Part shown: positions 1 through 10,859 of the stretch, in pieces | Layout: every line of letters begins with the position of its first letter | How positions within the stretch are numbered: position 1 is the first letter of the stretch | DNA from: Wurfbainia villosa | Lineage: Eukaryota > Streptophyta > Magnoliopsida > Zingiberales > Zingiberaceae | Length of the DNA: 64,000 nt | Direction of reading: 5' to 3' | Assembly: GCA_025175895.1 (NCBI GenBank) | Contig: CM045998.1 | Coordinates: forward strand, 18,089,153-18,153,152 | The notes under the pieces: model-generated | The model's input: the letters and a program-made list of their open reading frames with translations, nothing else | Databases searched by the model: none | What the model was told of the DNA's origin: nothing | Position numbers and translations under genes: made by a program

Positions 1-384
1 TGAATTAACCCCCTAGACCTAGACTTAACCTTCTAGCTCTTCCTTCTGCCTTGCACCTCTAGGATCCCTCTGAGTCCGCGACTCCTTCATCCTTGCGCTT
101 GCTTCCAAGAGCTTTCCTCGGTTTTGTCATGTCTTGGGTTTCTCTTTTGTCAAAGGACCGCTTGTACTTTACGCCGCCAAGACTACATGCTTGGACTTAC
201 CTACAAAGATCTTGCCTTTGGTCTTTCTTTTCCAAGGTCCGCTTGGACTTTACGCTGCCAAGACTACATGCTTGGACTTACGCCGCCAAGACTTTTCCTT
301 GAACTTTTCAAAATTAATGCCTAACTACAAATGATTATCCAAACATCAAAAGACATAAATGCTTGGGGCATTGTTGCACCAACA
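1..384 (-). repeat. A 3' LTR, truncated by the window start
   Basis: Ends at ...gcaccaaca, immediately before the minus-strand polypurine tract. Matches the A right LTR (7030-7333 and 15864-16021). Positions about 165-300 hold tandem degenerate units in which CTTGG and CCAAG arms alternate, a U3 feature also seen in elements K, E and H. Confidence 0.9.
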
Positions 385-1456
385 ATCTCTCCTTTTTTGA
401 TGTTTGATAATCATTTAAGTTAGGTCTTGAAATATGCTCAGAAATAAACATTAAACATCATATATCAATATGAATTCTAACTTAAATTTCTCTTCTCCCC
501 CTTTGACATACATCAAAAGAGAAGGTCTAAAAGAAATTAAGTTATGCATGAGTAAAGTTTAGGTATGTCTTGAACTAAGGTATAAGATAGAAATAAGGCT
601 CCCCCTTAATCCAAGACATATTTCATGATGTGTAAATAACATGTTGAGCAAAGCATAATGTGAAAATATGTCCTAACTTTGCACCAACAATAAACATGAT
701 ATAGACTTAGGGAATGAAAGGTTAATGTATCATAGAACTCCCCCTAAATCAATGCATCAAACAGTCATACACCCTCTTAATTACTAGGATTATCATACCA
801 TAGGGTTAGGACATTTAAGACTATCCTCAAGACAAAGAAATAGGGATGATATGTAGAAAATCAGAGTGGCAATCGACTGATATCTGAGTCAGTCAACTGC
901 CAAGCCTGAAATGTCAATTTTAGCCTTTTCATCCCAACTTCAGAAATGCATCAAAAATTTAAGAAACATCGAAAAATCATGAAATTTTGTGGACACATTT
1001 ATGAAGCCATTTTCTATCAAGGAAAAATAATTTAAAAAATATATGTTTTCTAGATTTTGAAAATGATACAATTTTGAGAACTAGCAAAACCTTTAATGAA
1101 TTTTCAATACTTTGTGGTACTTTTGCTTGTCAAGTGAAAACTGTTTTTCAAAATATAATAAACATAGTTTAAAATATATTTTTTTTGACATTTCCAATTA
1201 TGTTCTTAGAACTATATGCACATCAATTATACATAAGTCTTCCCAATGATTGGTCCAATGAAGGATCAATGTCTCTAGATGACATTTTGGTTCATAGTAA
1301 TGCATCATAACAAGCATGATGAACCAAATGTATTTTCCTAACATCTCACATATTGTCTAGGTGGCTCAATACAAAAATCATGGTTTCTTAGGTATTTTGT
1401 AAGATACTTAGAGGTATAGTCATAGATTTTCTAAAGGATCATGCAAACCTAGACCT
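385..1456 (-). other. A 3' noncoding region with repeated polypurine tracts
   Basis: No coding frame. Read on the minus strand it lies between the RNase H end and the 3' LTR. The LTR-proximal polypurine tract is at 385-402. Further purine-run copies lie at about 493-503, 600-610 and 741-750, each seen on the plus strand as a CTCCCCC-like run. Several polypurine tracts in this position are a known Sirevirus trait. Related, degenerate CAGTCGACTG-like strings occur at about 872-900. An AT-rich block at 960-1200 is shared with elements K and G. Confidence 0.8.
1342..1406 (-). other. A copy of the conserved CATCTCAC/GTGAGATG stem-loop (weak)
   Basis: CATCTCAC at 1342-1349 and GTAAGATA at 1399-1406 are arms with two mismatches around a 49-nt loop. 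In the element's sense the downstream arm reads GTGAGATGTTAGG, matching the consensus of the other elements. This is the weakest of the set as a stem, but the downstream motif is perfect. Confidence 0.6.
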
Positions 1457-4400
1457 CTATTCTACTACTAAGCACATTCTAAGTTCTCTCCTAAGTGATG
1501 AATAATCTGCTTCGGGGAGAGCCTTGGTAAATATATCGGCTAGGTTAGACTTGAATTCTATGTAATTGAGTTCAATGTCTCCCTTTGCCACATGATCTCT
1601 AATGAAGTGATGCTTCACTTCAATGTGCTTAGTCCTAGAGTGATGTACTGGATTTTTAGTCAAATTTATGGTACTCACATTATCACAATAAACCTTGACA
1701 TTGGAGTAGTGTAGCTCATAGTCCTCTAGAGTGTGTCTCATCCAAAGTAATTGAGTCACACAACCACCCATAGCCACATATTCGGCTTCGGTGGCGGACA
1801 AAGCAACACAAGGTTGCTTTCTACTACTTCAACTAACTAGGGAGGATCCAAGAAATTGACATCCACCACTAGTACTCTTCCTATCCAACTTGTAACCCGC
1901 ATAGTCAGAGTCGGTGTACCTAACCAAATCAAAAGATTTTGTCCTAGGGTACCAAAGTTCTACATTTAGTGTGCCTTTGATATATCTTAAAATTCTCTTA
2001 ACGACTACTAAATGGGACTCTTTGGCACAAGATTAGTATCTTGCACACATACCTACCGCAAATAAGATATGTGGTCTACTAGGGGTGTGGTATAGAAGGC
2101 TACCAATAATGCTTCTATAAAGTTTTTGGTCAATTATTTTACCTTCTTGATCATTATCTATTTTTGTGTTGGTTGCCATAGGAGTTGAAACTACCTTAGC
2201 ATTTTCCAAACCAAATTTCTTGATCATTTCTTTGGCATATTTGGTTTGGTATGCATAAGTTCCTTCATTTGTTTGTTTGACTTGTAATCCTAAGAAGAAT
2301 TTTAATTCTCCAACTAGACTCATTTCAAACTCATTCTCCATATTTTTGATAAAGTCTTGTAGGAGTTCATCATTTGTTGACTCAAAAATAATGTCATCTA
2401 CATATACTTGGGCCACAAAAATATCCTTAGACTTTGATTTAATGAAGAGAGTTTGATCTACTTGACCCCTTCTAATCCCCTTAGAAACTAAGAAAGATGA
2501 CAATCTTTCATACCATGTCCGAGGAGCTTGTTTTAACCCGTATAAAACTTTTCTAAGTTTGTATACATGGTTTGGATAATCTATATTTTCAAACCCGAGA
2601 GGTTGTTCTACATATATCTCTTTCTTAATGAACCTGTTTAGGAATGCTGATTTTACATCCATTTGATGGAGTTTAAAACCCATGTAAGAGGCATATCCTA
2701 ATAGGATTCTAATGAACTCTAACCTAGCAACCGGGGCATAAGTTTCATCATAATCAAGTCCTTCAACTTGATTGAAGCCCCTTGCAACTAACCTTATCTT
2801 ATTTCTAGTTATATTACCTTGATCATCTAATTTGTTCCTAAAAACCCATCTTGTAGTAATAATGGTGCTATCATTAGGCCTAGGAACAAGCTCCCATACA
2901 TGACTCCTTTCAAATTGAACCAATTCATCTTGCATTGCTAAGATCCAATCCAGATCAAGTAATGCATCATCGATTGATTTGGGCTCATTTTGGGAGACGA
3001 GAGCTATTTGACTAGTGGGAGTTCTATGGAAGGACCTAGTTCTAACACCTTGAGATAATTCTCCTACAACTTGGTCAAGAGGATAATTTTGATTAATCCT
3101 TAATGTTCTAGGAGGTGTATTAAATTGATTTTGATCTTGGGTATCCTCAATTCTACTTTCATCATCGGAATCTCCTCTTACTCCCCCTTGATTGTTACTC
3201 ACTAATCCTCCCCCTTGATCATTATCCCCTAAGGTCAAGTCTTGAAATTTTTGGGTAATATCTTGATTTTTATCATTGATATTATTATCAATGGGGGATT
3301 TCCTAGGATAGGTGTTAGAGGTCTCATCAAATTGAACATTTGAAGACTCATCAACTATTTGGGTCCTTTTGTTGTAGACCCTATACCCTCTACTAGTGGA
3401 TGAGTATCCAACTAGGATTCCCTCATCCGCTTTGGACTCAAATTTTCCTAACTTGTCCTTAGTATTTAAGATATAAGCTTTGCATCCAAAAACTTTAAAG
3501 TAGTGAATTGTTGGAATTGTGTTATTCCATAATTCAAAAGGAGTTTTAGCTAAAAACCTATGGATTTGGACTCTATTTTGAATATAGCAAGCGGTATTAA
3601 CCGCTTCTACCCACAAGTAGCTAGGTAATGAGTATGCATTAAGCATAGTCCTAGCTGCTTCTTATAGGGCACGATTTCTCTTTTCTACCACCCCATTTTG
3701 TTGGGGTGTTCTAGGACAAGAGAATTCATGCTTGTACCCTTGTTCTAAGCAAAATTTGGAGAAATTAGAATTCTCAAATTCTCCACCATAATCACTACGG
3801 ATCTGGTTGATTTTGAGATTTCTTTCATTCTCTACCCTTTTGCTAAAACCTATGATTATTTCTAGGGTATTGCCCTTATGTTTCATGAAATATACCCAAG
3901 TATATCTAGAAAAATCATCTACTATAACCAAGCAATATTTACTTCCATTCAAAGAGGGAGTACTATGACAATCAAACAAATCTAAATGCAAAAGTTCTAA
4001 AGGTAAAGATGTATTAATTAAGGTTTTACCCTTGTGTGATGACTTTGATTATTTTCCTTCTTGATATGCATCACACATCTTGTCCTTGAGAAACTTGACT
4101 TTTGGCAAACCCTTGACTAGCTCCATCTTGGCTATTTTAGCAATATTTTTCATGTTGATGTGCCCAAGCCTCCTATGCCATAACCAACTTTCTTCTTCTT
4201 TTGCCATAAGACTTAGGGGAAATGTTAGAAGCATAGGATAAATCAACATAATAAATATTTGATTTCCTATATCCTACTAACATGCAATCATTTAGTTTCT
4301 TATGTCTTATAAAGCATTTAGAAGAGTTAAATTGAACATCAAAATTGACATCACATAATTGGCTCACACTAAGCAAGTTAAACTTCATATTTTTAACCAA

Positions 4401-4589
4401 TAATACTTTATGAATAGCAAGATTTGGGGATACCTCAATTGTGTCTTTTCCTAGATTTTTAAGTTTTTCACTATTTCCAAAGGACATGTTCCCCTTGCTA
4501 ATGTGGTTGATTGTGAAAAATTTGCTCTCATCACCGGTCATGTGTCTTGAGCAACCACTATCAACAATCCACATGCTTGGTCCTTCTAC
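1457..4589 (-). pseudogene. pol: A pol pseudogene: protease, integrase, RT and RNase H
   Basis: Copia-order polyprotein in several broken frames. Protease: 4173-4574, starting at WIVDSGCSRHMTGD with the catalytic DSG. GAG-pre-integrase zinc region: 4049-4249, LWHRRLGHINM. Integrase core: 3662-3991, with D of LDLFD, a second acidic residue in RSDYGGE, and PQQNGVVE. Integrase C-terminal part and RT: 2033-3646, with [17 protein letters not shown] and the catalytic YVDD. RNase H: 1457-1801, with the DNVSTINL and HIEVKHHFIRD motifs. A CAA-to-TAA change near 3662 (RALQEA in element K) splits integrase. RT and RNase H are broken between 1802 and 2032. Compared with K this is an older, decayed copy. 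Confidence 0.92.
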
Positions 4590-4592
4590 CTA
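4584..4592 (-). promoter_or_regulatory. A Gag/protease junction: in-frame TAG with GTAGAA context
   Basis: On the minus strand the Gag C-terminus WVPKACIFHVV is followed by TAG (4590-4592), then GTA GAA, and 12 nt later the protease frame resumes at MWIVDSG without a frame change. Element K has a TAG at the same position with GTA GGA. This is a candidate stop-codon readthrough site. Mutation shared by descent is the alternative. Confidence 0.55.
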
Positions 4593-6204
4593 TACAACAT
4601 GAAAAATACAAGCCTTAGGCACCCAAATCTTTGGACCGATAACATTAACTACATAGCTCTTGGGAACCCATGCCTTTCTAACCTTGCTCCTAATGGTTGA
4701 TTTCCTAATAACAAGGGAGGTAAAAGCTACTTCCTTTTTCTTAGGCCTATACCCTATACTAGCCTTGTTATAAATAACCCTTTAGTCCTTAAGTATCATG
4801 TCTAGGTATTTTTAGCCATTTGTAAATTTTTCTAAACATGCTCTTAATTCACCTATTTCCTTTTTAAGTTCATCATTTTCATCCTTTAGTGAATATGCAT
4901 CATTACAAGAAGGTTCTACATTCCTAATTTCCTTGATTTCTACTTTCAAATCCCTAATTAATTTTGATTTATTTAAAGCATTTTGAAGACATGCAATGGT
5001 TTCATAAAGTAACTCTATCCTAGGGGAGTCTTTTACCTCATCGTCACTAGAGGACGATTCGTCGCTTGAGGATGATGATGACTCTTCACTTGAGCTTCCG
5101 GCTTCATCCTCCATGGCCATGAGTGCAAAGTTGCATGTGACGTGGCAAAGCTCATCCTCATCCGATGAATCTTCCAAGCTTTGTGTATCCCACGTTTGAG
5201 CTACCATAGCTTCCTTCTTCTTTTTCTCCTTCTTGTCCTTCTTCTTCTTTTCCTTTTCCTCCTTTTTCTTTAGCTCTGGGCAATTTGGCTTGATGTGCTC
5301 CTTTTTGTTGCAACCATAGCAAGTAACATTAGGAGTAGAAATTGAACTACTAGAAGATTTACCTTTTGAGAATTGGAACATCTTCCTCACATCCTTCTTG
5401 GTGAGCTTCCTTGATCTCCCACCAAATCTCTTCACATAGTGAGCCACCTCACTAGCCGATAGCTCCTCATCACTACTTGAAGACTCTTCCTCCGACTCGG
5501 ATGATGAAGAGACTTCTTTCTTCTCCTTCTTCTTCTTGTCCTTCTTCCCTACAACAAGAGCTATACTTTTTTCTTTTGAAGAAGTGTTAACTTGCTCATG
5601 TAACTCAAATTCATAAAAAAATTCATCTAACTTAACTAAAGAAAGATCCCTAGAGACCTTATAAGCATCTACCATTGATGCCCATAAGGTTTTTCTAGGG
5701 AAAGCTTGAAGCACATACTTACAAGGTCTTAGTTTTCGACCTTCTCACCTATTATATGTAATCCGTTGAGTATCTCCTTGAATCGACCATGCATTTAACT
5801 CACGGTCTCATTGGTCTTCATGGTGAAGCTTTGTAGTTGACCCATCAATAGGTCTCTTTTGGCTCTTCTTGTCTTTTTTGACCCTTCATTCAATTCAATG
5901 AGCTTCTCCCAAAGCTCTTTTGCGGAGGTCTGACCTTGGATAGTTTCTCCTTGGATATACCACATTGAAGTGTGGTTGTTGCTTTTGCATTGGCTTGCAC
6001 TTTCTTTGCCATCTCCTTAGTCCAATTCTTTGTTGGTATTGGCACTCCATGTTCGTCGACCGGCTTTTTGAATCCATCTACAATACTAAACCAATTTTCA
6101 TTATCGTTCATAAGGTAGTATTCCATCCTACCTTTCCAATATCTGAAGTCATTTCCGTCGAAGAATGGAGGCCTCACCGTGTTATATCCCTCTTGAAATG
6201 CCAT
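4590..6204 (-). pseudogene. gag: A gag pseudogene (Sirevirus nucleocapsid)
   Basis: Starts at 6204 with MAFQEGYNTVRPPFFDG, about 40 nt after the primer-binding site. The N-terminal capsid region (NDFRYWKGRMEYYL) is in 5890-6204. The frame breaks at about 5715-5890, in the region that reads RAKRDLL...MHGRFKEIL in relatives. It continues at 4812-5714 with an acidic Ser-rich tract, one CCHC zinc knuckle (CYGCNKKEHIKPNC), Lys/Glu-rich stretches and a coiled-coil-like segment. Stops follow near 4812 and 4780, then a WVPK-type C-terminus before the TAG at 4590. Gag forms the virus-like particle and binds the RNA. The copy is inactive. Confidence 0.9.
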
Positions 6205-6242
6205 TGTGCTCCGGTTGATTGTTAGATCTTTCGATGCGATTC

Positions 6243-6258
6243 AGGCTCTAATACCACT
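6243..6258 (-). other. A primer-binding site
   Basis: On the minus strand it reads AGTGGTATTAGAGCCT, adjoining the LTR end at 6259. This matches the initiator-Met tRNA 3' end typical of copia elements (TGGTATCAGAGCC) with one C-to-T change. Confidence 0.85.
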
Positions 6259-6624
6259 TGTTAGGGATCTTTGGAAGGCTTGAGGGGGGTGAATAGACTC
6301 TCTTGAATTCTACAAACAAAGTTAGCAAAAGCAAAGACAAAAACTAATGAAAACAAGAGATACAAATACAAGCGCTAACAAGAATGATTTTACATGGTTC
6401 GAAGATTAAGCTCCTACTCCACGACAATCCTTAAGGTGGATCAACCCAAGTGAATCTCCACTAAGAAAGTTTTCTTTACACAACACTCCTCTTCTTACAA
6501 AAGATGAATATGAAAATTAGAGAAGAGGAGGACTAAAAGCACTTAGAAAGCTTAAGAAAACGTGGGGAGCTTGAGAGTAAGTTTGGAAGATAAGCACTAG
6601 CCTCCTCAAGCACCCCATGACCTC

Positions 6625-6632
6625 TTTTTATA
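6625..6632 (-). promoter_or_regulatory. A LTR TATA box
   Basis: Minus-strand TATAAAAA followed by a GAGG-type purine stretch. The same box and context occur in the LTRs of K, G, J and C, so this is the likely U3 core promoter. Confidence 0.6.
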
Positions 6633-7328
6633 GAGAAGAGGTTGATTTTTCCATTGAGCCTCCATCAGTCGACTGCTGCTGTAGCCAAAGTAATCCAACG
6701 ACTTCTGACAAGCCAGATTCATGATCGTCACTACCCAACGGGAAGCTGATCAGTCGAATGATCATATCATTAGTCGATTGATTGAGTAACCAGTCGAGTG
6801 CTCTAAGCGATCACTCGACTGGAGAACCTTCTGTGCCGATGTCCACTTATAGCAGTCGATTGCTAGGGTATAGCAGTCGACTGATGGGGGACCAGTTGAC
6901 TGTCAAACCCTAGCAGTAGACTGTTGGCCACATAATTCAGCCAACTTCAGTCGAGTGACTAATCAGTCGACTGGGGAAAAGCACCAGTCGACTGATACAC
7001 TTCAAGTATGATTAAATCATACTTGAATTAACCCCCTAGACCTAGACTTAACCTTTTATCTTTTCCTTCAGCCTTGCGCCTCCAGGATTCCTCCGAGTCC
7101 GCGACTCCTTCATCCTTACGCTTAATTCCAAGAGCTTCTCTCGGTTTCATCATGTCTTGGGTTTCTCTTTTCCCAAAGGACCGCTTGGACTTTACGCCGC
7201 CAAAACTACATGCTTGGACTTACGCTGCCAAGACCTTTCCTTTGGTCTTTCTTTGCAAAGGTCTGCTTGGACTTTAGGTAGCCAAGACTACATGCTTGGA
7301 CTTACGTCGCCAAGACCTTTCCTTGGAC

Positions 7329-7333
7329 TTCTC
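7329..7333. other. Left TSD of element B (ttctc)
   Basis: The 5-bp ttctc is repeated exactly at 15859-15863. A's LTR resumes directly after the second copy. Confidence 0.95.
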
Positions 7334-8369
7334 TGTTGGTGCAGTGGGCACCTAAGTCGAACCTATGTTTTGATTATAGCAAACGATACAAAGTTAAGCT
7401 TATATTGTTATCTCACGAGCTAAATCAAGTGTGCAGAAAAGTCTCAATGCTGGAGCTGAAGGCTAGCGACACCCGGAGGAAGCCGCGGTGGTCGGGCGAC
7501 ACTCGAGTTACTTCGGAGGGAGCTGAAGGAATCGAGTGGAAGGCCGGAAGCAAAAGCGACAAGTAAGTATCGAGGTAAGCTCGTGTGTGCAAGCGTAAGT
7601 GAGGTCGTGTCCTTTGTACGGGGACGTCCTTAGGCGACGATCCAACCCAAGACTTCCCATGGAAGGTCTATGTTGAGATCGGACGACAAGTGGCCGTCGA
7701 ATTCACTTGTATTTTGAGCTAAACTCCTTTTTTAGTCAAAAATCATGGCTGCCAGTTCAACCGGCCAGTTCAACCGGCGGCAGTTCAACCGGCCAGTTCA
7801 ACCGGTGGTCAAAAATCAGCCTCGAGGAGTCAAGCTTTATCACCATTTTTCAAGGAGTTTTGTGCCCATTTGTGATTGGTTGAAGACCCATTCGTTGAGG
7901 GCTTAAAGGCTATAAAAGGAGGGCCAAACCTAGGGTTTTCATCAATTCAAAAGCTTCCAAGTGCTTCCGATCGCTCCGACTCTCGACATCCCTACTGACG
8001 GCTACAGCTTCAACCTCCAATCCTTGAAGTCGTCGTTATAATCTTTATTTTTTTATAAGTTGTCTTTATTTTCAAGCTTTAAATCATATCAAGGAGAGAG
8101 TGTCCTCTACCTTGAATCGTTATTGAGTTTTTGGATTCGCTTAACTCCTATCTCGCTCGAGAAGGAGTTCGTTTAATATTAGCCCTCCGTGCGTGGTCAA
8201 GGACCATTAGGGCCTTGGAGTAGTAGCCGTAGGCTACGAACCAAGTAAAAACCCCTCGTGTTTTTATTTATTTATTGCTATCTTTCCGCTCGTTTACTCT
8301 GCCAATTCAACGATTACGAAAAGTTTTTTTATCGCTATTCACCCCCTCTAGCGCCAAATCGATCCAACA
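7334..8369 (+). repeat. B 5' LTR
   Basis: 1036 bp, TGTTGG...CCAACA. TATA box TATAAAAG at 7911-7918. The C-run motif CTATTCACCCCCTCTAG lies just before the 3' end (8336-8352). A cluster of CAGTTCAACCGG repeats is at 7754-7803. Aligned to the 3' LTR it shows many 1-3 base indels. Confidence 0.93.
7911..7918 (+). promoter_or_regulatory. B LTR TATA box
   Basis: TATAAAAG in GGCTATAAAAGGAGGGCC. The 3' LTR copy at 15373-15380 has lost one A of the box. Confidence 0.65.
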
Positions 8370-8370
8370 A

Positions 8371-8386
8371 TTGGTATCGAGGGGGT
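8371..8386 (+). other. B primer-binding site
   Basis: TTGGTATCGAGGGGGT directly after the LTR end; it resembles the initiator-Met site TGGTATCAGAGC but has diverged after TGGTATC. Confidence 0.7.
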
Positions 8387-8570
8387 TAAGATTTGGTGAA
8401 ACCACCAATCTAGCTTTTTTACAGATTTATTTTCTTTTAATTCTGTTTATTTCTATTTATTTTGTTTGTTAAATTCTCTCCCTTTTACTAATCCAAGACG
8501 CGAGTCTTGGTACTTGTTTTTTGTCTTTGCTAGCTTTTGGTCTTCGTCTCTTTTTGTCTTTTTGTTTCAA

Positions 8571-10160
8571 TGGCCCATCTCGGGGTTTTAGCACCGTCCG
8601 ACCTCCGTTTTATAACGGAGATGACTTCCGTTATTGGAAGGGGGATGGAATGCTTCTCAAAACCCAACTCGAGATGTGGATCATAATCCAAAGCAGGTTT
8701 CACACTTCCGACTAATGAAGTGGGTGACTCCTTGGATTATGATCAATGACCGTTGCAACAAAATGACAAGTCGGCCGACAAAAACAACCTGGAAATCCTC
8801 GATGCGGCTATCAAGGAGGAGCTAAATCGCGTCGGCCCCTTCATAGCGCGAGGATCTTTGGACTAAACTAATCGAGTTACGAAGGATCGGATCAAGCTAA
8901 GGTTTGCAAGCGTGATTTGTTGTTCAATAAATTGTACACACTAAAAATCACGAGAACACGAATCGCGATCCGCACTCCGATGTCGAGGACATAGTCAACA
9001 ACCTACCTTGTCGGGCAAAAGGTGAAAACGCGACCTTATAGGTATGTTCTAAACTCTTTTCCGAGGACTACCTTGTGGGCATCCATGGTCGATGCCTACA
9101 CAAGGTCTCGAGATCTTTCTAAAATTAGGTTAGATGAACTCTTTTCGATTTGAATTACATGAACAATCCAACTTCGGAACCAGAGAAGGTATAGCTTTAT
9201 TTGCGAGGATCAAAGAAGAAGAAAATGTAAACAAGCCACCACCGAGGAGGAAGATGAGTCAGAAGAAGAAGTTGACCGGAATTATTGCGAACTAATGAAC
9301 CTAGCTCGAAGAATAGCCAAGGGACAGCGAACCACGACTCGACCCAACCAAGGTAAACCTAAAAGTTCTAATATTAGGTGTTATGAGTGTAGCGAGGTTT
9401 GGACATATCAAGTCCGAGTGCCCCAAGCTCAACCACCAAGGACCTAAGCACAAGAAGGCCCTCAGCGCGACATGGGAAGAAGCGTCATCCGAAGAAGGCG
9501 AAGACCACGTCTTCATGGCGAAATCAATTGAGTCGGACACGGGCCGAACGAACTTGAGTCGAGAACAGGAGGATGATTCGGACTACTGAAGCAACCTTCA
9601 AGTCAAAGCCGCGGATCATCGGTTCAAAAGATACCCTTAAGGTGAGTCGTACTTTATTTAATACTTTACATAATCGGTTAGGTTTTTGTCTAGGAAGTTA
9701 GCTAAGTCGAGTCAAGGTCGAGACCACTGGTTGAGGAAGTTAAACTCCTCAAACAAGAGGTCTCCCTAACCTCTTAGACTAGTCAAGTTCAAGAGAAGGA
9801 CTCAACTCGGGTGGAAAAACTCGAAGTTGAGAACTCACTCTTGAAAAGTCAAGTCGAAGATCTTCGGAATCCGTTGGAAAGGTTTACTTTGGGATCAAAG
9901 GACTTGACCTCCTACTTGGATCATAAAGGGCCGTGTACAACAAGGCGGACTAGGGTTTAGCTCAAACCACGACCAATAAGTCGTATATGTCAATCGTAAG
10001 TAGACATAAAAAATGTGTCAAGCATGGGTCCCTAAGACCACTTTGATTTCAACTCTAGGATCTAACTTCGTCTTTGGGTTCCCAAGGACCAAATCCACTA
10101 TGTGGATAGGCCGAACGATTCAAGTCTAGGGGAGCGATTACAAAACATGTTTGTGCTTTA
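8571..10160 (+). pseudogene. gag: B gag pseudogene
   Basis: Recognisable by short fragments in different frames. GFSTVRPPFYNGDDFRYWKG near 8582-8640 matches the Gag N-terminus of element A. LWASMVDAYT-like sequence appears near 9070-9100. A zinc knuckle split by a frameshift is at about 9377-9420 (CYEC in one frame, FGHIKSECPKL in another). An acidic region (TWEEASSEEGED) is at 9470-9500, and a WVPK C-terminus lies near 10025-10095. Frameshifts are numerous, most of them single-base. Nothing full-length can be made. Confidence 0.8.
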
Positions 10161-10214
10161 ACTTAGAAATTGCATGCTTAGTTTTTTTTTTTTTTTAACT
10201 CACTTGGAATACAC

Positions 10215-10316
10215 AAATAACCAACTAAAAATCCTTGAAAGATTGAGCCTCGGGAGCCTCTTTTCAAATAACCAACTAAAATCCTTGAAAGATTGAGCCT
10301 CGGGGAGCCTCTTTTC
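10215..10316 (+). repeat. 51-bp tandem duplication in the B spacer
   Basis: Two adjacent copies (10215-10265, 10266-10316) beginning AAATAACCAACTAAAA, differing by an A and a G indel; a partial third start follows. They lie between the gag and pol remnants. Confidence 0.9.
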
Positions 10317-10500
10317 AAAAATAACTAGTTAGACTAGGAAATAGTCTTAGGTGAGTCAAGTCATCATTTTCTTGAACATGGCTTTGTCTAAGGAAGTGGT
10401 CGATGATCCGATAAAAGAAGGCCCCCGTGCCTCGCCACGACCTGGAAGCCATGATCTTGAAAAGGTAATCTTGAAAAGCCTTGGGTTAAATCCAAATCTA

Positions 10501-10737
10501 ACTTGGACCTAAATCCACTTAATCAAACTTAATTGAAAATCATCTCAACATAAAATTACTTGAACCTAAATCCACTTAATCAACTTAATTGAAAATCATC
10601 TCAATATAAAATTACTTGAACCTAAATCCTAATTACTTGAACCTAAATCCACTTAATCAATTTAATTGAAAATCATCTCAACATAAAATCACTTAAACCT
10701 AAATCCACTTAATAAATTTAATTGGGAGTCATCTCAC
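10501..10737 (+). repeat. About 56-bp tandem array in the B spacer
   Basis: Four copies starting ACTTGGACCT or ACTTGAACCT at 10501, 10558, 10635 and 10691, plus a partial copy at 10614. Each contains AAATCCACTTAAT and a CATCTCA string. The last unit runs into the left arm of the stem-loop at 10728-10789, as if the array grew from that arm. Confidence 0.9.
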
Positions 10738-10789
10738 AAAAAACACATAAGTATAACATGCTTGATCATATAGACTCGGGTGAGATGAC
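10728..10789 (+). other. B internal copy of the conserved stem-loop (between gag and pol)
   Basis: GTCATCTCAC (10728-10737) and GTGAGATGAC (10780-10789) are perfect 10-bp arms around a 42-nt loop. The downstream arm continues GTGAGATGACCTAGG, close to the consensus at the 3' ends of the other elements. B has a second copy at 14020-14081. Confidence 0.75.
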
Positions 10790-10859
10790 CTAGGTTTAAC
10801 AACTTACAACCAATTTAAAAATAAAAATCTAACATCCAATCCAACCACCTTGTGTGTAG

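Larger units (their letters stand above)
6259..7333 (-). repeat. A 5' LTR, first segment (split by element B)
   Basis: Starts TGTTAGGGATC next to the primer-binding site and stops at the B insertion; the remaining 158 bp are at 15864-16021, giving about 1233 bp in all. It contains the C-run motif near the LTR end (minus strand TTCACCCCCCTCAAG, 6283-6297). A TATA-type box lies at 6625-6632 (minus strand TATAAAAA). A palindrome array of CAGTCGACTG variants runs 6665-6990, and CTTGG/CCAAG units run 7180-7330. Confidence 0.9.

Noticed and set aside
6243..6258. TGGTATCAGAGC-like strings as possible tRNA genes
   Set aside because: They match only the tRNA 3' end and always adjoin an LTR: primer-binding sites.
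6665..6990. CAGTCGACTG repeats as cloning-linker contamination (they contain GTCGAC)
   Set aside because: The copies are diverged, embedded in LTR sequence and occur at matching places in several families.
10501..10737. CRISPR-like array
   Set aside because: Units are directly tandem without unique spacers, in a plant retrotransposon.
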